This document shows positions 56,266-64,000 of a stretch of DNA of 64,000 nucleotides, piece by piece. How positions within the stretch are numbered: the stretch's first letter is position 1; every line of letters starts with the position of its first letter. The stretch covers positions 27,621-91,620 of the forward strand of contig JAPLOA010000049.1 of assembly GCA_026400835.1 (NCBI GenBank), read 5' to 3'. The stretch comes from Planctomycetales bacterium (GTDB lineage: Bacteria > Planctomycetota > Planctomycetia > Planctomycetales > Planctomycetaceae). The position numbers and the translations under genes are program-made. Below the pieces are notes generated by a model. It saw only the letters and a list, made by a program, of their open reading frames with translations, ran no database searches and was not told the origin of the DNA.

Positions 56266-57705
56266 ATGTTCCCCTGCAACGTTACGCAGTTGATCAGGAT
56301 CGTATCCGGACTGACGACAGCCTCACCGGCTGAAGAACCTGTGACCGGCGTTTCCATCGACAGCCGCACGGCTAAACCGGGCGATGCGTTCTTCGCGCTG
56401 CCGGGCTCGAAGAGTCATGGAGTTCTGCACGCCGACGAAGCCATCGCTCGAGGCGCGGTATGTGTGATCGCCGAGTCCACAGCAGCCGAGCAGAATCAGT
56501 TCCGCTCTACGATGGTGCGTTTTCATTCCACCGACAGCGCAGAAATCGACAGCCGCATCATTCGAGTTCCCTCCGCACTAACGGCGCTGCAGCAACTCGC
56601 CACGTGGAATCGACAACAATCGGCCGCTCTGATCATTGGTGTCACCGGCAGTGTTGGTAAGACAACCACACGACAGATGATCGCTTCGGTTCTTAATCGC
56701 GAGTTCCATGGCATACAGAGTCCTCGGAATTTCAACAACGAGCTGGGCGTTCCTCTGAGTCTCCTGCAGCTTAAAGCAGACCACGATTTCGCCGCTCTGG
56801 AAATGGGAGCCGGACGAGTCGGCGACATTCGAAAACTGACCGAGATCGCTCAACCGGAATTCGGAGTGATCACGAGAGTCGCTCCGGCCCATGTAGAAAC
56901 TTTCGGCAGTCTTGACCTGATACGGCAGGCCAAACAGGAACTTGCTGAGGCCATCGGCCCTGATGGTACCGTCTTTCTGAATGCCGACGATGATGCTGTT
57001 CGGCAGATGGCGGCTTCTGTTCGCGGCAATGTCGTGCTGTTTGGTTTCAGCTCTGATGCACACGTTCGCGCGACGAACGTTGTCACAAATACGAACAGAT
57101 CCGTCATCACGGTGGATGGCCGCGAGTTCCAGTTCCAGGGACCTCGCCATCTGGCAACGGCCGCACTCGCCGCGATCGCTGTCGGACGCATCTCTGGAAT
57201 GGCAGACAGTCGAATCGCCGATGGGCTGGCCGGGTTCCAGCTTGATGCAGGTCGCGGTCGCATGGTGAATCGTGAACCATGGACTGTGATCGACGATTCC
57301 TACAACGCCAGCCCGGCCAGTGTTGTCGGAGCTATCCAGGGGCTCGCCGACTGGCCCAACTCCAGACATCGAATTCTGGTGCTTGGTGACATGCTGGAAC
57401 TGGGGCAGGATTCAGCCGCCGCGCATTTTGAGATTGGCCGACAACTGGCTTCATCAAAGGTTGATCACACGCTGGTCTATGGGCAGTTCGCGGAAAGCGT
57501 TGTGGAGGGCGCCCGGTCTACCGGAGTGACTCTGAATCACATATCCGTTTTTCATGATCTCGCGACGCTGCAGGTCATGCTGGATTGCATCATGACTCCT
57601 GGCGACGTCGTCCTCGTAAAGGGTTCGAGAGGCATGCAGATGGAGCACGTCGTGCAATGGCTGCAGCAACAAGGCGCGGCCTGTTCCGCTCGCGCGGCGG
57701 CGTAG
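56266..57705 (+). CDS. murF: UDP-MurNAc-tripeptide:D-Ala-D-Ala ligase
   Basis: The 479-residue cytoplasmic ligase adds D-alanyl-D-alanine to complete the UDP-MurNAc pentapeptide. Motifs are VTGVSIDSRTAKPGDAFFALPGSKSHG in the N-terminal domain, P-loop GVTGSVGKTTTRQMI, FNNELGVPLSLLQL, ALEMGAGRVGDI and the C-terminal VIDDSYNASPASVVGAI and VLGDMLELG. The ATG at 56266 is preferred over a GTG at 56188, since the extra residues (PQRTRINPDHGSG) match nothing in the family. It follows murE and would share its transcript. Confidence 0.95.
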   Translation: MFPCNVTQLIRIVSGLTTASPAEEPVTGVSIDSRTAKPGDAFFALPGSKSHGVLHADEAIARGAVCVIAESTAAEQNQFRSTMVRFHSTDSAEIDSRIIRVPSALTALQQLATWNRQQSAALIIGVTGSVGKTTTRQMIASVLNREFHGIQSPRNFNNELGVPLSLLQLKADHDFAALEMGAGRVGDIRKLTEIAQPEFGVITRVAPAHVETFGSLDLIRQAKQELAEAIGPDGTVFLNADDDAVRQMAASVRGNVVLFGFSSDAHVRATNVVTNTNRSVITVDGREFQFQGPRHLATAALAAIAVGRISGMADSRIADGLAGFQLDAGRGRMVNREPWTVIDDSYNASPASVVGAIQGLADWPNSRHRILVLGDMLELGQDSAAAHFEIGRQLASSKVDHTLVYGQFAESVVEGARSTGVTLNHISVFHDLATLQVMLDCIMTPGDVVLVKGSRGMQMEHVVQWLQQQGAACSARAAA

Positions 57706-57764
57706 GTGGTCATCATTGACACAACGGCTTCGGCGAGAATAGAAACATTCCGGAAGAACGATCC

Positions 57765-58706
57765 ATGATGATTCGACACCTCCTCTCCCTCGCAATGCTG
57801 TTCACAATTCTCGCCTGCATCAATGTCATTCACGCTGATGAAGTGCTGAAAGCGGCCGCCAGTGCGCCCGAAGCACGTCCCACGCTTTCGTTGTTTCAGG
57901 CGTTGGTGCTGGGCATTGTGGAAGGGGCGACCGAGTATCTTCCGGTCAGCTCCACCGGCCATCTGCTGATTGCCGAACATCTGATGGGGATGGACGCCGA
58001 CGAACGACAAAAAGAAGCCGCCGACTCGCTGGCCATCTGTATTCAGTCAGGCGCGATTCTGGCCGTGGTGATGTTGTACTTCGGACGCATCAGGCAAATT
58101 GTCGTGGGAGTGCTGGGAAAAGATCCGGACGGGCTGAAACTGTTGATCAACCTTGTGATCGCGTTCTTTCCCGCAGCCGTTCTGGCGCTGGTGCTGAAAG
58201 ACTGGGTGAAGCAGCATCTCTTCGGAGTCATGCCTGTCGCTGCCGCACAACTGGTCGGTGGCATCATTATTATTGCTTACGGTTTTGTGACACGAAAAAG
58301 CAATCCCAACGAAGGCAAAGAGATCTCCGAGATGTCACGGCCAGACGCATTACTCATTGGCACTCTGCAGTGTCTGGCGTTCTGGCCCGGATTCAGCCGC
58401 AGCCTCGCCACAATTCTGGGCTGTCGATTTGCGAAGCTGAAAATGATGGCGTCGGTCGAGTTCAGCTTTCTGCTGGGCCTGGTCACTCTGACCGCTGCCA
58501 CGGGATATGAAGGCCTGAAGCATGGCAAAGAAATGATTGCCGATTATGGACTGGCAATGCCTCTTGTGGCTCTCGTGACGGCCTTCGTGGCGGCTGTCCT
58601 GAGCGTTCGCTTTATGGTGGGAGCACTGGGAAGATACGGACTCACGCCATTTGGGTACTACCGAATTCTGCTGGCCATCGCCTGCGTACTGTGGCTACAA
58701 CACTGA
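57765..58706 (+). CDS. uppP: Undecaprenyl-diphosphatase with N-terminal extension
   Basis: The 313-residue integral membrane enzyme removes a phosphate from undecaprenyl pyrophosphate, recycling the carrier lipid for cell-wall synthesis. The BacA/UppP motifs are clear: LGIVEGATEYLPVSSTGHLL and FWPGFSRSLATILGCRF, where the glutamates and the PGxSRS loop form the active site. About eight membrane segments follow. The first 40 residues (MMIRHLLSLAMLFTILACINVIHADE) form an added signal-peptide-like helix absent from E. coli UppP, so the protein is longer than the usual 265-280. It follows murF by 59 bases. A GTTTAAC-family repeat lies 3 bases after the stop. Confidence 0.95.
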   Translation: MMIRHLLSLAMLFTILACINVIHADEVLKAAASAPEARPTLSLFQALVLGIVEGATEYLPVSSTGHLLIAEHLMGMDADERQKEAADSLAICIQSGAILAVVMLYFGRIRQIVVGVLGKDPDGLKLLINLVIAFFPAAVLALVLKDWVKQHLFGVMPVAAAQLVGGIIIIAYGFVTRKSNPNEGKEISEMSRPDALLIGTLQCLAFWPGFSRSLATILGCRFAKLKMMASVEFSFLLGLVTLTAATGYEGLKHGKEMIADYGLAMPLVALVTAFVAAVLSVRFMVGALGRYGLTPFGYYRILLAIACVLWLQH

Positions 58707-58709
58707 TTC

Positions 58710-58733
58710 GTTCAACGGCAAGCCGCAGGTGTC
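58710..58733 (+). repeat. GTTTAAC-family palindromic repeat, variant copy
   Basis: The copy GTTCAACGGCAAGCCGCAGG then TGTC begins 3 bases after the uppP stop. Its place between two converging genes is typical of REP-like elements that stabilise or end transcripts. Confidence 0.75.
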
Positions 58734-58798
58734 AGTACCGAATCCGACCTTCTCACGCAGACAGATTGCGTCCGTGTCTCCGTTAATCTGAATCGCTC

Positions 58799-60214
58799 TC
58801 AGATCTTCGGCACGCCTATATTCTCAACGGGCTTTCGCACGAACAAAAAATATACAATCGTGCCGCTGACGATGACGACCGCCATGCCGCCCCACAACTC
58901 CCAGCGTACTGTTCCCAGCACAAACAACCACCCTGCCAACGCGATCAGGCTCGGGATCGGATAGAACCACATGCGAAACGGCATCGGGACATCCGGGCGA
59001 GTTGTCCGAAGAACATGCAACGCCAGAATCTGAGCAATAAACTGCACCAGAATCCGGACCACGACAGCCGCTTCAATGACCGTCTGCAATGGCAGATAGC
59101 AGAACACTGCCGTCAATGCTCCTAACGTCCACAGCGATACGACAGGATACCTTCGAGTCGGATGAACCTTCGCAAACTGTGGCAGGAAATCTCCGTTGAC
59201 GGCCGCTGCAAAAGGAATCCGCGAATACCCCAGAGTGATCGCAAACATACACGCCAGAACTGTCCAGAGAATTAACCCTGTAAACCAGACGGCAACCCGA
59301 TGGCCATAGAGCGTCTCCATAAACAGCGAAGCGATCTGTGTTGACTTCATCGCTTCTTCCCATGGAACAACTGCGATGATCGACAGATTCATCGTCAGAT
59401 AAATGCTGGCCACAACAATGACCGAAGTGATCACCGCACGCGGTATCGTCCTGCCCGGATCGCGAACTTCGTCACCCAGATGGCAAATATTGTAGTATCC
59501 CAGATAGTCATAAATCGCGATCAGCATCGCTCCGCCAAGACCGTGAACCCATTGCCCATTAATCCTGAATGCATCGGGCGGCAGCGTGATCAGATCGCTG
59601 TTGAAATGGATCAGGCCGGACACGATCACCGTGGCCACTGTGATGATCGTCCCAACGCACAGGATCAGCCCCATCTGGCCGACAATGTCAATGCGACGTG
59701 ACAGCAGCCAGGTCACCATCACACAGCAAAACGCGGCCACAGTACTTGCACCGCCCGGGATATGCCATTGCTTCAGAGTTTCCGTCATCTGTGGCCAGAC
59801 GAATTCCACGTACGGCATGGCTCCGATGTAGCCCGAAGCAACTTCCAAAGTGCCGCTGACCAGAAATTGCCAGACAAACAAAAACGGCAATAGCCGAGCC
59901 CATGGCGAACGATGGCGGCCAAAGATCTCACGGAGGAAATGATAGGTGCCGCCGCTTCCGGGCAAAGCCGCTCCCAATTCGCTCCAGACCAGACCGTCGC
60001 AAATGACCAGAACAGCCGCAATGACCCACGCAATCAGCGCCTGCGGTCCGTTCATGGCTGCGATGAACAGAGGGATCGTGACAAAAGGCCCGATCCCAAC
60101 CATGTTGGATATATTCAGCGCAATGGACTGAGGCAGGCCGAGACCTCGCACCAGCTTTGTGTCTGCTGTCGGACTATCAGTTGCGACGTGGGATGGAGCA
60201 TTCTGATCACTCAA
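58799..60214 (-). CDS. APC superfamily amino acid permease
   Basis: The 471-residue inner-membrane transporter has about 12 hydrophobic segments and the APC opening KLVRGLGLPQSIALNISNMVGIGPFVTIPLF, where the unwound first helix carries the GIG-type substrate motif. PGSGGTYHFLREIFG follows the second helix. Other hallmarks are LSIIAVVPWEEAM and LGYSRIPFAAAVNGDFLP. The substrate is probably an amino acid or amine taken up with cations; I cannot tell which. The frame starts at a TTG 6 bases after the YebC stop, with GGAG within reach, so the two genes form an operon. Confidence 0.88.
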   Translation of the reverse strand: MSDQNAPSHVATDSPTADTKLVRGLGLPQSIALNISNMVGIGPFVTIPLFIAAMNGPQALIAWVIAAVLVICDGLVWSELGAALPGSGGTYHFLREIFGRHRSPWARLLPFLFVWQFLVSGTLEVASGYIGAMPYVEFVWPQMTETLKQWHIPGGASTVAAFCCVMVTWLLSRRIDIVGQMGLILCVGTIITVATVIVSGLIHFNSDLITLPPDAFRINGQWVHGLGGAMLIAIYDYLGYYNICHLGDEVRDPGRTIPRAVITSVIVVASIYLTMNLSIIAVVPWEEAMKSTQIASLFMETLYGHRVAVWFTGLILWTVLACMFAITLGYSRIPFAAAVNGDFLPQFAKVHPTRRYPVVSLWTLGALTAVFCYLPLQTVIEAAVVVRILVQFIAQILALHVLRTTRPDVPMPFRMWFYPIPSLIALAGWLFVLGTVRWELWGGMAVVIVSGTIVYFLFVRKPVENIGVPKI

Positions 60215-60220
60215 CTCTCA

Positions 60221-60943
60221 TCACTCCGGCAGAACGGCGTTGTGATAGATTTCCTGCACGTCATCGCAATCATTCAGCAGGTTCATAAACTTCTCGAACA
60301 TCGGTACATCGTCAGCACTCAGATCTTTGTTTGCCTGAGGATGAAACGTGATCTCCTGCACTTCCAGATCAATCTTCGGGAATGCTTCCAGCAACGCAGT
60401 CTTGGCTTTGTAGAATTCACTGGCCGGAGCGAACACCGTGACCTGACCATCCTTGCTTTCGACATCGTCAACATTGATGTCAGCATTCAGCAGAGCTTCC
60501 AGGACGATATCTCCGTCATCGCCCTTGAATGAGAAGATCGCCAGATGATCAAACATGTGAGCCACAGAGCCGGTCGGGCCAAGCTTGGCTCCTGTGCGTG
60601 TAAAACAAGTGCGAACATCAGTGATCGTACGGTTGTTGTTGTCCGTCAAACAATCCACGATCACGGTGCAGCCGCCGGGTCCAAAGCCTTCATAGCGGAC
60701 GGTGGCAAAGTCTTCGCCAGAACCGCCCCTGGCTTTTTCAATCGCCTTCTCAATAACGTGGCTCGGCACCTGCTCACGCTTGGCACGTTCGATCATGCTT
60801 CGCAGAGCAGGATTGTTGTCAGGGTCGGGCACACCGTTCTTGGCCGCAACATAAAGCTGCTTGCCGTACTTTGAATAAAGCTTGGATTTCTGACCTGCGG
60901 TCTTGAAGATCGAGGCCTTACGATTTTCGAAACTTCTTCCCAT
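60221..60943 (-). CDS. yebC: YebC/PmpR family regulator
   Basis: The 240-residue cytoplasmic protein belongs to the YebC/TACO1 family: [37 protein letters not shown] at the start, then [29 protein letters not shown], the [15 protein letters not shown] segment and the three-domain length. Members were first described as DNA-binding regulators, and newer work ties them to translation through difficult nascent peptides such as polyproline. The ATG at 60943 fits the family start; the longer frame to 61045 adds 34 unrelated residues. It lies just upstream of the permease gene. Confidence 0.92.
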   Translation of the reverse strand: MGRSFENRKASIFKTAGQKSKLYSKYGKQLYVAAKNGVPDPDNNPALRSMIERAKREQVPSHVIEKAIEKARGGSGEDFATVRYEGFGPGGCTVIVDCLTDNNNRTITDVRTCFTRTGAKLGPTGSVAHMFDHLAIFSFKGDDGDIVLEALLNADINVDDVESKDGQVTVFAPASEFYKAKTALLEAFPKIDLEVQEITFHPQANKDLSADDVPMFEKFMNLLNDCDDVQEIYHNAVLPE

Positions 60944-61308
60944 GGCGATCGTCACTTGCGTTGTTACAAAACTTGCGGGTGTCACAGAACCTGTTTCTGC
61001 TGACACAAGCATCCTAGCAAAAGCCGAATCATCTGCCTCTGCCAACGCAAAGATTTACGAACTCCGATTTCCACAGCATTTCACAGAAAATGGCAGTCGA
61101 TTCGCCATGTCTTCCATGACCCGTTCTGGCAGTCCTTGAACAAAAGCCGTGCTTCATCCACAACTTTATCGTTGAATAAAACCTAACAGGCTGATCCGCC
61201 CACATTTCATTCCCGGGCGATCATCGAGGAAAAGAAACCATCAGACGGTATTGAAATCCAGCAGCCAAAGGGATTCCATCACTGCGACAACGCTACGTTG
61301 CGAGAAGT
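60944..61308. other. Intergenic region, no supported gene
   Basis: These 365 bases lie between the yebC start and the end of the small membrane-protein gene on the same strand. I see no coding frame or repeat. The yebC promoter is expected near the left edge. Confidence 0.5.
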
Positions 61309-61641
61309 TCAGACAACCGTCAGATAAAAGAATAGTCCAACCTGATAGGACGCGACTGACGTTGTCACCGGGAACACAATTCGACTTCTTAATCGCCACA
61401 TCACCAGAAGTGTGGAAAGTACACAAATTGTTCCAGCGAGTTTTGTGCGAACGAAGATTCCGATTTTTCCATTGTCAATTTGCAGCAGCCAATAACCAAT
61501 CGGATTCTCTTCCATCGTCAACATTTCCTCTTCAAAATGCCAGATCAGATACGTGTCGAACAGTGACACGAATGCGATCACCATCATGGCCAGAGGAAAC
61601 CAGTTCTCTCGAATCTTTCCGAATACAATCCTGGTCAACAC
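61309..61641 (-). CDS. Small membrane protein, unrecognised
   Basis: The 110-residue product has three hydrophobic segments: about 14-34 (WFPLAMMVIAFVSLFDTYLIW), 67-82 (LAGTICVLSTLLVMWRL) and 90-110 (FPVTTSVASYQVGLFFYLTVV). Between the first two lies a conserved-looking loop EEEMLTMEENPIGYWLLQIDNGKIGIFVRTKLAG; the phrase ENPIGYWLL recurs in planctomycete proteins I recall but cannot name. The start is a GTG with AAAGGAG 8 bases ahead, the strongest Shine-Dalgarno site I noticed in the window. Function is unknown. Confidence 0.75.
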   Translation of the reverse strand: MLTRIVFGKIRENWFPLAMMVIAFVSLFDTYLIWHFEEEMLTMEENPIGYWLLQIDNGKIGIFVRTKLAGTICVLSTLLVMWRLRSRIVFPVTTSVASYQVGLFFYLTVV

Positions 61642-62517
61642 GGCATAATCTCCTTTGACTTGAACGGCTTACAAAACCGGTACTGGCTCCCGCAAAGATT
61701 CCGGGATCACTCAGCGAAAACGACCCGAATCAACATCTGTCGCGGTTTTGTTAGTGCCTCTTAAACTATCTTCCATGGAGTCATTGGGGGACTTGGCATG
61801 AGCTCAAGGCAAACCCCAGGCCAATGAAGTTCTCTCCCGAACATTCATCACTCGTTTTTCGAATTCCAGACTGAGAAACCTGATCATTCGGCAATTCCTG
61901 TCAGTTCCATCGCCTCGATCGCGCGCTGTGAGTGCAACGCTGCTCAAGCAAAGCGCTGAGGGTGGTCATCATTTTTCCCTCGATCGAAAATGGCACTGCT
62001 GACCGGATTTCACCCTGTTGTCTGAGTCCGCTGCTTCGGTCAGCATCAATGCAGAATTGCTGAGCGTTATGTTGAGCGTATCGCTGAACATCGATCAGTG
62101 TGAGTTTTCCATGCCTCAGTTAAGTCCCGGTTAATCGCCTGTTAACTTCAGTCATCACGACACTGATGTTCACGAAATACCTGCCAACGAACGCGGGAAT
62201 GCTCTACCTAAGCGACAACTTTTCTCGCCGACTGCAGTTTGGACATTCCTGTCCGACTGGGCTTCGACGGGCCACGACACTCGTAATCCCCGACAATCAA
62301 GTCTTGACGCAGCACTGGTCCTGAGAGCCCCTGTTTTGCCTATCCAAGCTGCGTTTTCTTCTCTCGATGCGTCTGTCCGTGGATTTCACTTCGCCAATTT
62401 CCGCCAGTTTTGCTATGAAACGCGTCTTGAAGGATTTATCAAACCGCGTCGCCGACCAACAAATGTCTGAGGCGTCTGTGGATCGTTGACGTTATTCCGA
62501 GAAAGGTTGATTCCCAC
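61642..62517. other. Long intergenic region upstream of cysK
   Basis: These 876 bases separate divergent genes. No frame looks coding on either strand, and I do not recognise a SAM or T-box leader despite the neighbouring cysteine gene. No copies of the repeat families are seen. An AAAGG site lies 11 bases before the cysK ATG. Confidence 0.5.
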
Positions 62518-63462
62518 ATGGCTATTTTTGCTGACAATTCTGAGACCATCGGACGGACGCCTCTTGTGCGACTCAACCGGCTCACCAATGGGCTCAAGGC
62601 CACCGTCCTCGCAAAGATCGAAGGCCGCAATCCCGCTTACAGCGTGAAGTGTCGTATCGGCTCGTCAATGATTTGGGATGCCGAGAAGACCGGCAAGCTG
62701 AAGCCCGGTATGGAAGTGGTCGAACCAACCAGCGGCAATACCGGGATCGCATTGGCTTATGTCTGTGCGGCTCGAGGATACAAGCTGACTTTGACAATGC
62801 CGGAAACGATGTCCGTTGAGCGCCGCATGATTCTGCGTGCTTTCGGTGCCAACCTGATTTTGACGCCGGGTGCCGAAGGAATGAAAGGCGCGATCTCTCG
62901 CGCGGAAGAGCTGGCGAAGAAAGCCAATTGCTACATTCCTCAACAGTTTAAGAATCCTGCAAATCCTGAGATTCACTTTCGCACAACGGGCCCGGAAATC
63001 TTTGAAGACACCGGTGGCAAAGTGGACTACTTCGTTTCGGGTGTTGGCACGGGCGGCACAATCACCGGGGTCACTCGTTACCTGAAGCAGGAGAAGGGAC
63101 TCAACATCAAGTCAATCGCCGTTGAACCAGCCTCCAGCCCGGTTCTCTCCGGCGGCGCACCTGGCAAGCATCGCATCCAGGGCATCGGTGCTGGCTTCAA
63201 GCCTGATATTCTCGACATGTCGCTGGTCGATGAAGTGATCCAGGTAACGGACGAAGAAGCCATGGAGATGGCACCACGAGTCGCTCGGGAAGAAGGCATC
63301 ATCTGCGGGATTAGTTGTGGAGCTGCGATGACCGCCGCACTGAAGATCGCCGCTCGCCCGGAAGCCGCCGGCAAGACGATCGTCGTGATTCTGCCGGACT
63401 CCGGAGAACGCTACTTGTCATCTCCAATGTTCGACTACGCCCGCGAAATGCCAACGGCGTGA
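62518..63462 (+). CDS. cysK: Cysteine synthase A (O-acetylserine sulfhydrylase)
   Basis: The 314-residue PLP enzyme makes cysteine from O-acetylserine and sulfide in the cytoplasm. The sequence follows the E. coli CysK type closely: [14 protein letters not shown], the PLP lysine K44 in [11 protein letters not shown], the substrate loop [23 protein letters not shown] for the cofactor phosphate, [10 protein letters not shown] and the closing [14 protein letters not shown]. Length is normal. It is monocistronic, 181 bases before tRNA-Val. Confidence 0.97.
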   Translation: MAIFADNSETIGRTPLVRLNRLTNGLKATVLAKIEGRNPAYSVKCRIGSSMIWDAEKTGKLKPGMEVVEPTSGNTGIALAYVCAARGYKLTLTMPETMSVERRMILRAFGANLILTPGAEGMKGAISRAEELAKKANCYIPQQFKNPANPEIHFRTTGPEIFEDTGGKVDYFVSGVGTGGTITGVTRYLKQEKGLNIKSIAVEPASSPVLSGGAPGKHRIQGIGAGFKPDILDMSLVDEVIQVTDEEAMEMAPRVAREEGIICGISCGAAMTAALKIAARPEAAGKTIVVILPDSGERYLSSPMFDYAREMPTA

Positions 63463-63643
63463 ATTTGGGAGAGGGACTGAACTGAAGAATCAGGAGTCCC
63501 TGAAGAAACTGGAAGCCGGAATCAGCTTTTCCGCTGGTTCCGGCTGTACGGTCAGCCGGAATTCTTCATCTCGGCACCCTGTGGGATTTCCGGAATCGGC
63601 AGTTTGCTTTTCTCCTCGCCGCACGATAAATTCCCGGTCACAC

Positions 63644-63717
63644 GGACGATTAGCTCAGTTGGTTAGAGCGCCACGTTGACATCGTGGAGGTCGTTGGTTC
63701 GAGTCCAATATCGTCCA
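63644..63717 (+). tRNA. tRNA-Val (GAC)
   Basis: The sequence folds as a cloverleaf: acceptor GGACGAT/ATCGTCC, D arm GCTC-GAGC, anticodon stem CCACG/CGTGG with loop TTGACAT (anticodon GAC), and T arm GTTGG-TTCGAGT-CCAAT. CCA is not encoded. A terminator follows. Confidence 0.96.
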
Positions 63718-63730
63718 CTTCACATCAAAA

Positions 63731-63770
63731 CAGGTTTCCCCACAAACAGTGCGGAAACCTGCTTTTGTTT
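63731..63770 (+). terminator. Terminator after tRNA-Val
   Basis: A 9-bp stem CAGGTTTCC (63731-63739) with GGAAACCTG (63753-63761) is followed by CTTTTGTTT, 13 bases beyond the tRNA. The remaining 230 bases of the window show no gene. Confidence 0.85.
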
Positions 63771-64000
63771 GCAGTTGATGGAATTCCGCTTCTGGGCGGA
63801 GTTGTCCGCGGCGGGCCAGTGGTTCTTATGCCTCGAAGAGGCTGCAGCATGTAGCCCTTGGCTTCAGCCTTAGGTTTAGGCACATCTATTGCGGTATGTT
63901 CATATCGAGCGTTGGACGCTTGAGTTGATTGCAATTTTTACCACGACGGATTCCTGAAAGATTGATTCTGGAGGGAATTTTTACAACAGGGAGGTTGGGT

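Noticed and set aside
61642..62517. SAM or T-box riboswitch upstream of cysK
   Set aside because: I could not find the conserved core motifs of either class, and the region has no obvious terminator-antiterminator pair.

Overview
The window looks like chromosomal DNA from a planctomycete, most likely order Planctomycetales. The evidence is the gene families present: a secreted DUF1549/DUF1553 cytochrome protein, a PVC-type haem-binding dehydrogenase-like protein, a DUF1501 protein, DUF1080 domains, a YdjY-domain protein and a linked set of DUF58 and von Willebrand A membrane proteins. Many small palindromic repeats lie between genes. Genes sit on both strands in short operons, and I see no insertion sequence, prophage, CRISPR array or rRNA operon.

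Layout. At 0-9.3 kb are the end of a CarH-like regulator, a large secreted cytochrome protein, an FtsX-type permease and a YdjY-domain protein. At 9.3-20 kb are an unrecognised CDS, a prenyltransferase-repeat protein, a DUF1501 protein, a haem-binding propeller protein, DNA polymerase III delta prime and a PQQ-propeller protein. At 20-28 kb, all on the minus strand, are an HTH-receiver protein, SMC, and a translationally coupled pair made of an acidic protein and a FlgI-like lipoprotein with a HEAT-like region. At 28.5-31.3 kb are a Flp-like pilin, the aminoacyl-tRNA transferase Bpt and TrpD. At 31.5-41.5 kb is a run of DUF58/vWA/amidotransferase-like genes, mostly joined by 4-base ATGA overlaps and ending in a caspase-like protein with two EF-hand-type loops. 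At 41.5-47.4 kb are HemG, HemE, a Uma2 protein, a degenerate PilZ-like protein, class I fumarase and tRNA-Asp. At 47.6-53 kb is a carbohydrate-related block in which two of four genes are broken. At 53.5-58.7 kb are a small membrane protein and a cell-wall group (MurE, MurF, UppP). At 58.8-64 kb are an APC permease, YebC, a small membrane protein, CysK and tRNA-Val.

Functional links. MurE carries the meso-diaminopimelate motif DNPR, so with MurF and UppP it indicates a DAP-type peptidoglycan. HemE and HemG overlap and act close together in haem synthesis. The vWA/caspase-like run resembles MoxR-associated clusters but has no AAA ATPase in the window.

Several longest reading frames begin inside repeats or a tRNA. 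I moved those starts inward, using Shine-Dalgarno sites and gene overlaps where they exist. The observations I rate highest are a CarH-type regulator that lacks both cobalamin-contact histidines, the caspase-like protein with EF-hand loops, the FlgI-like lipoprotein outside any flagellar locus, and the paired palindromic repeats.
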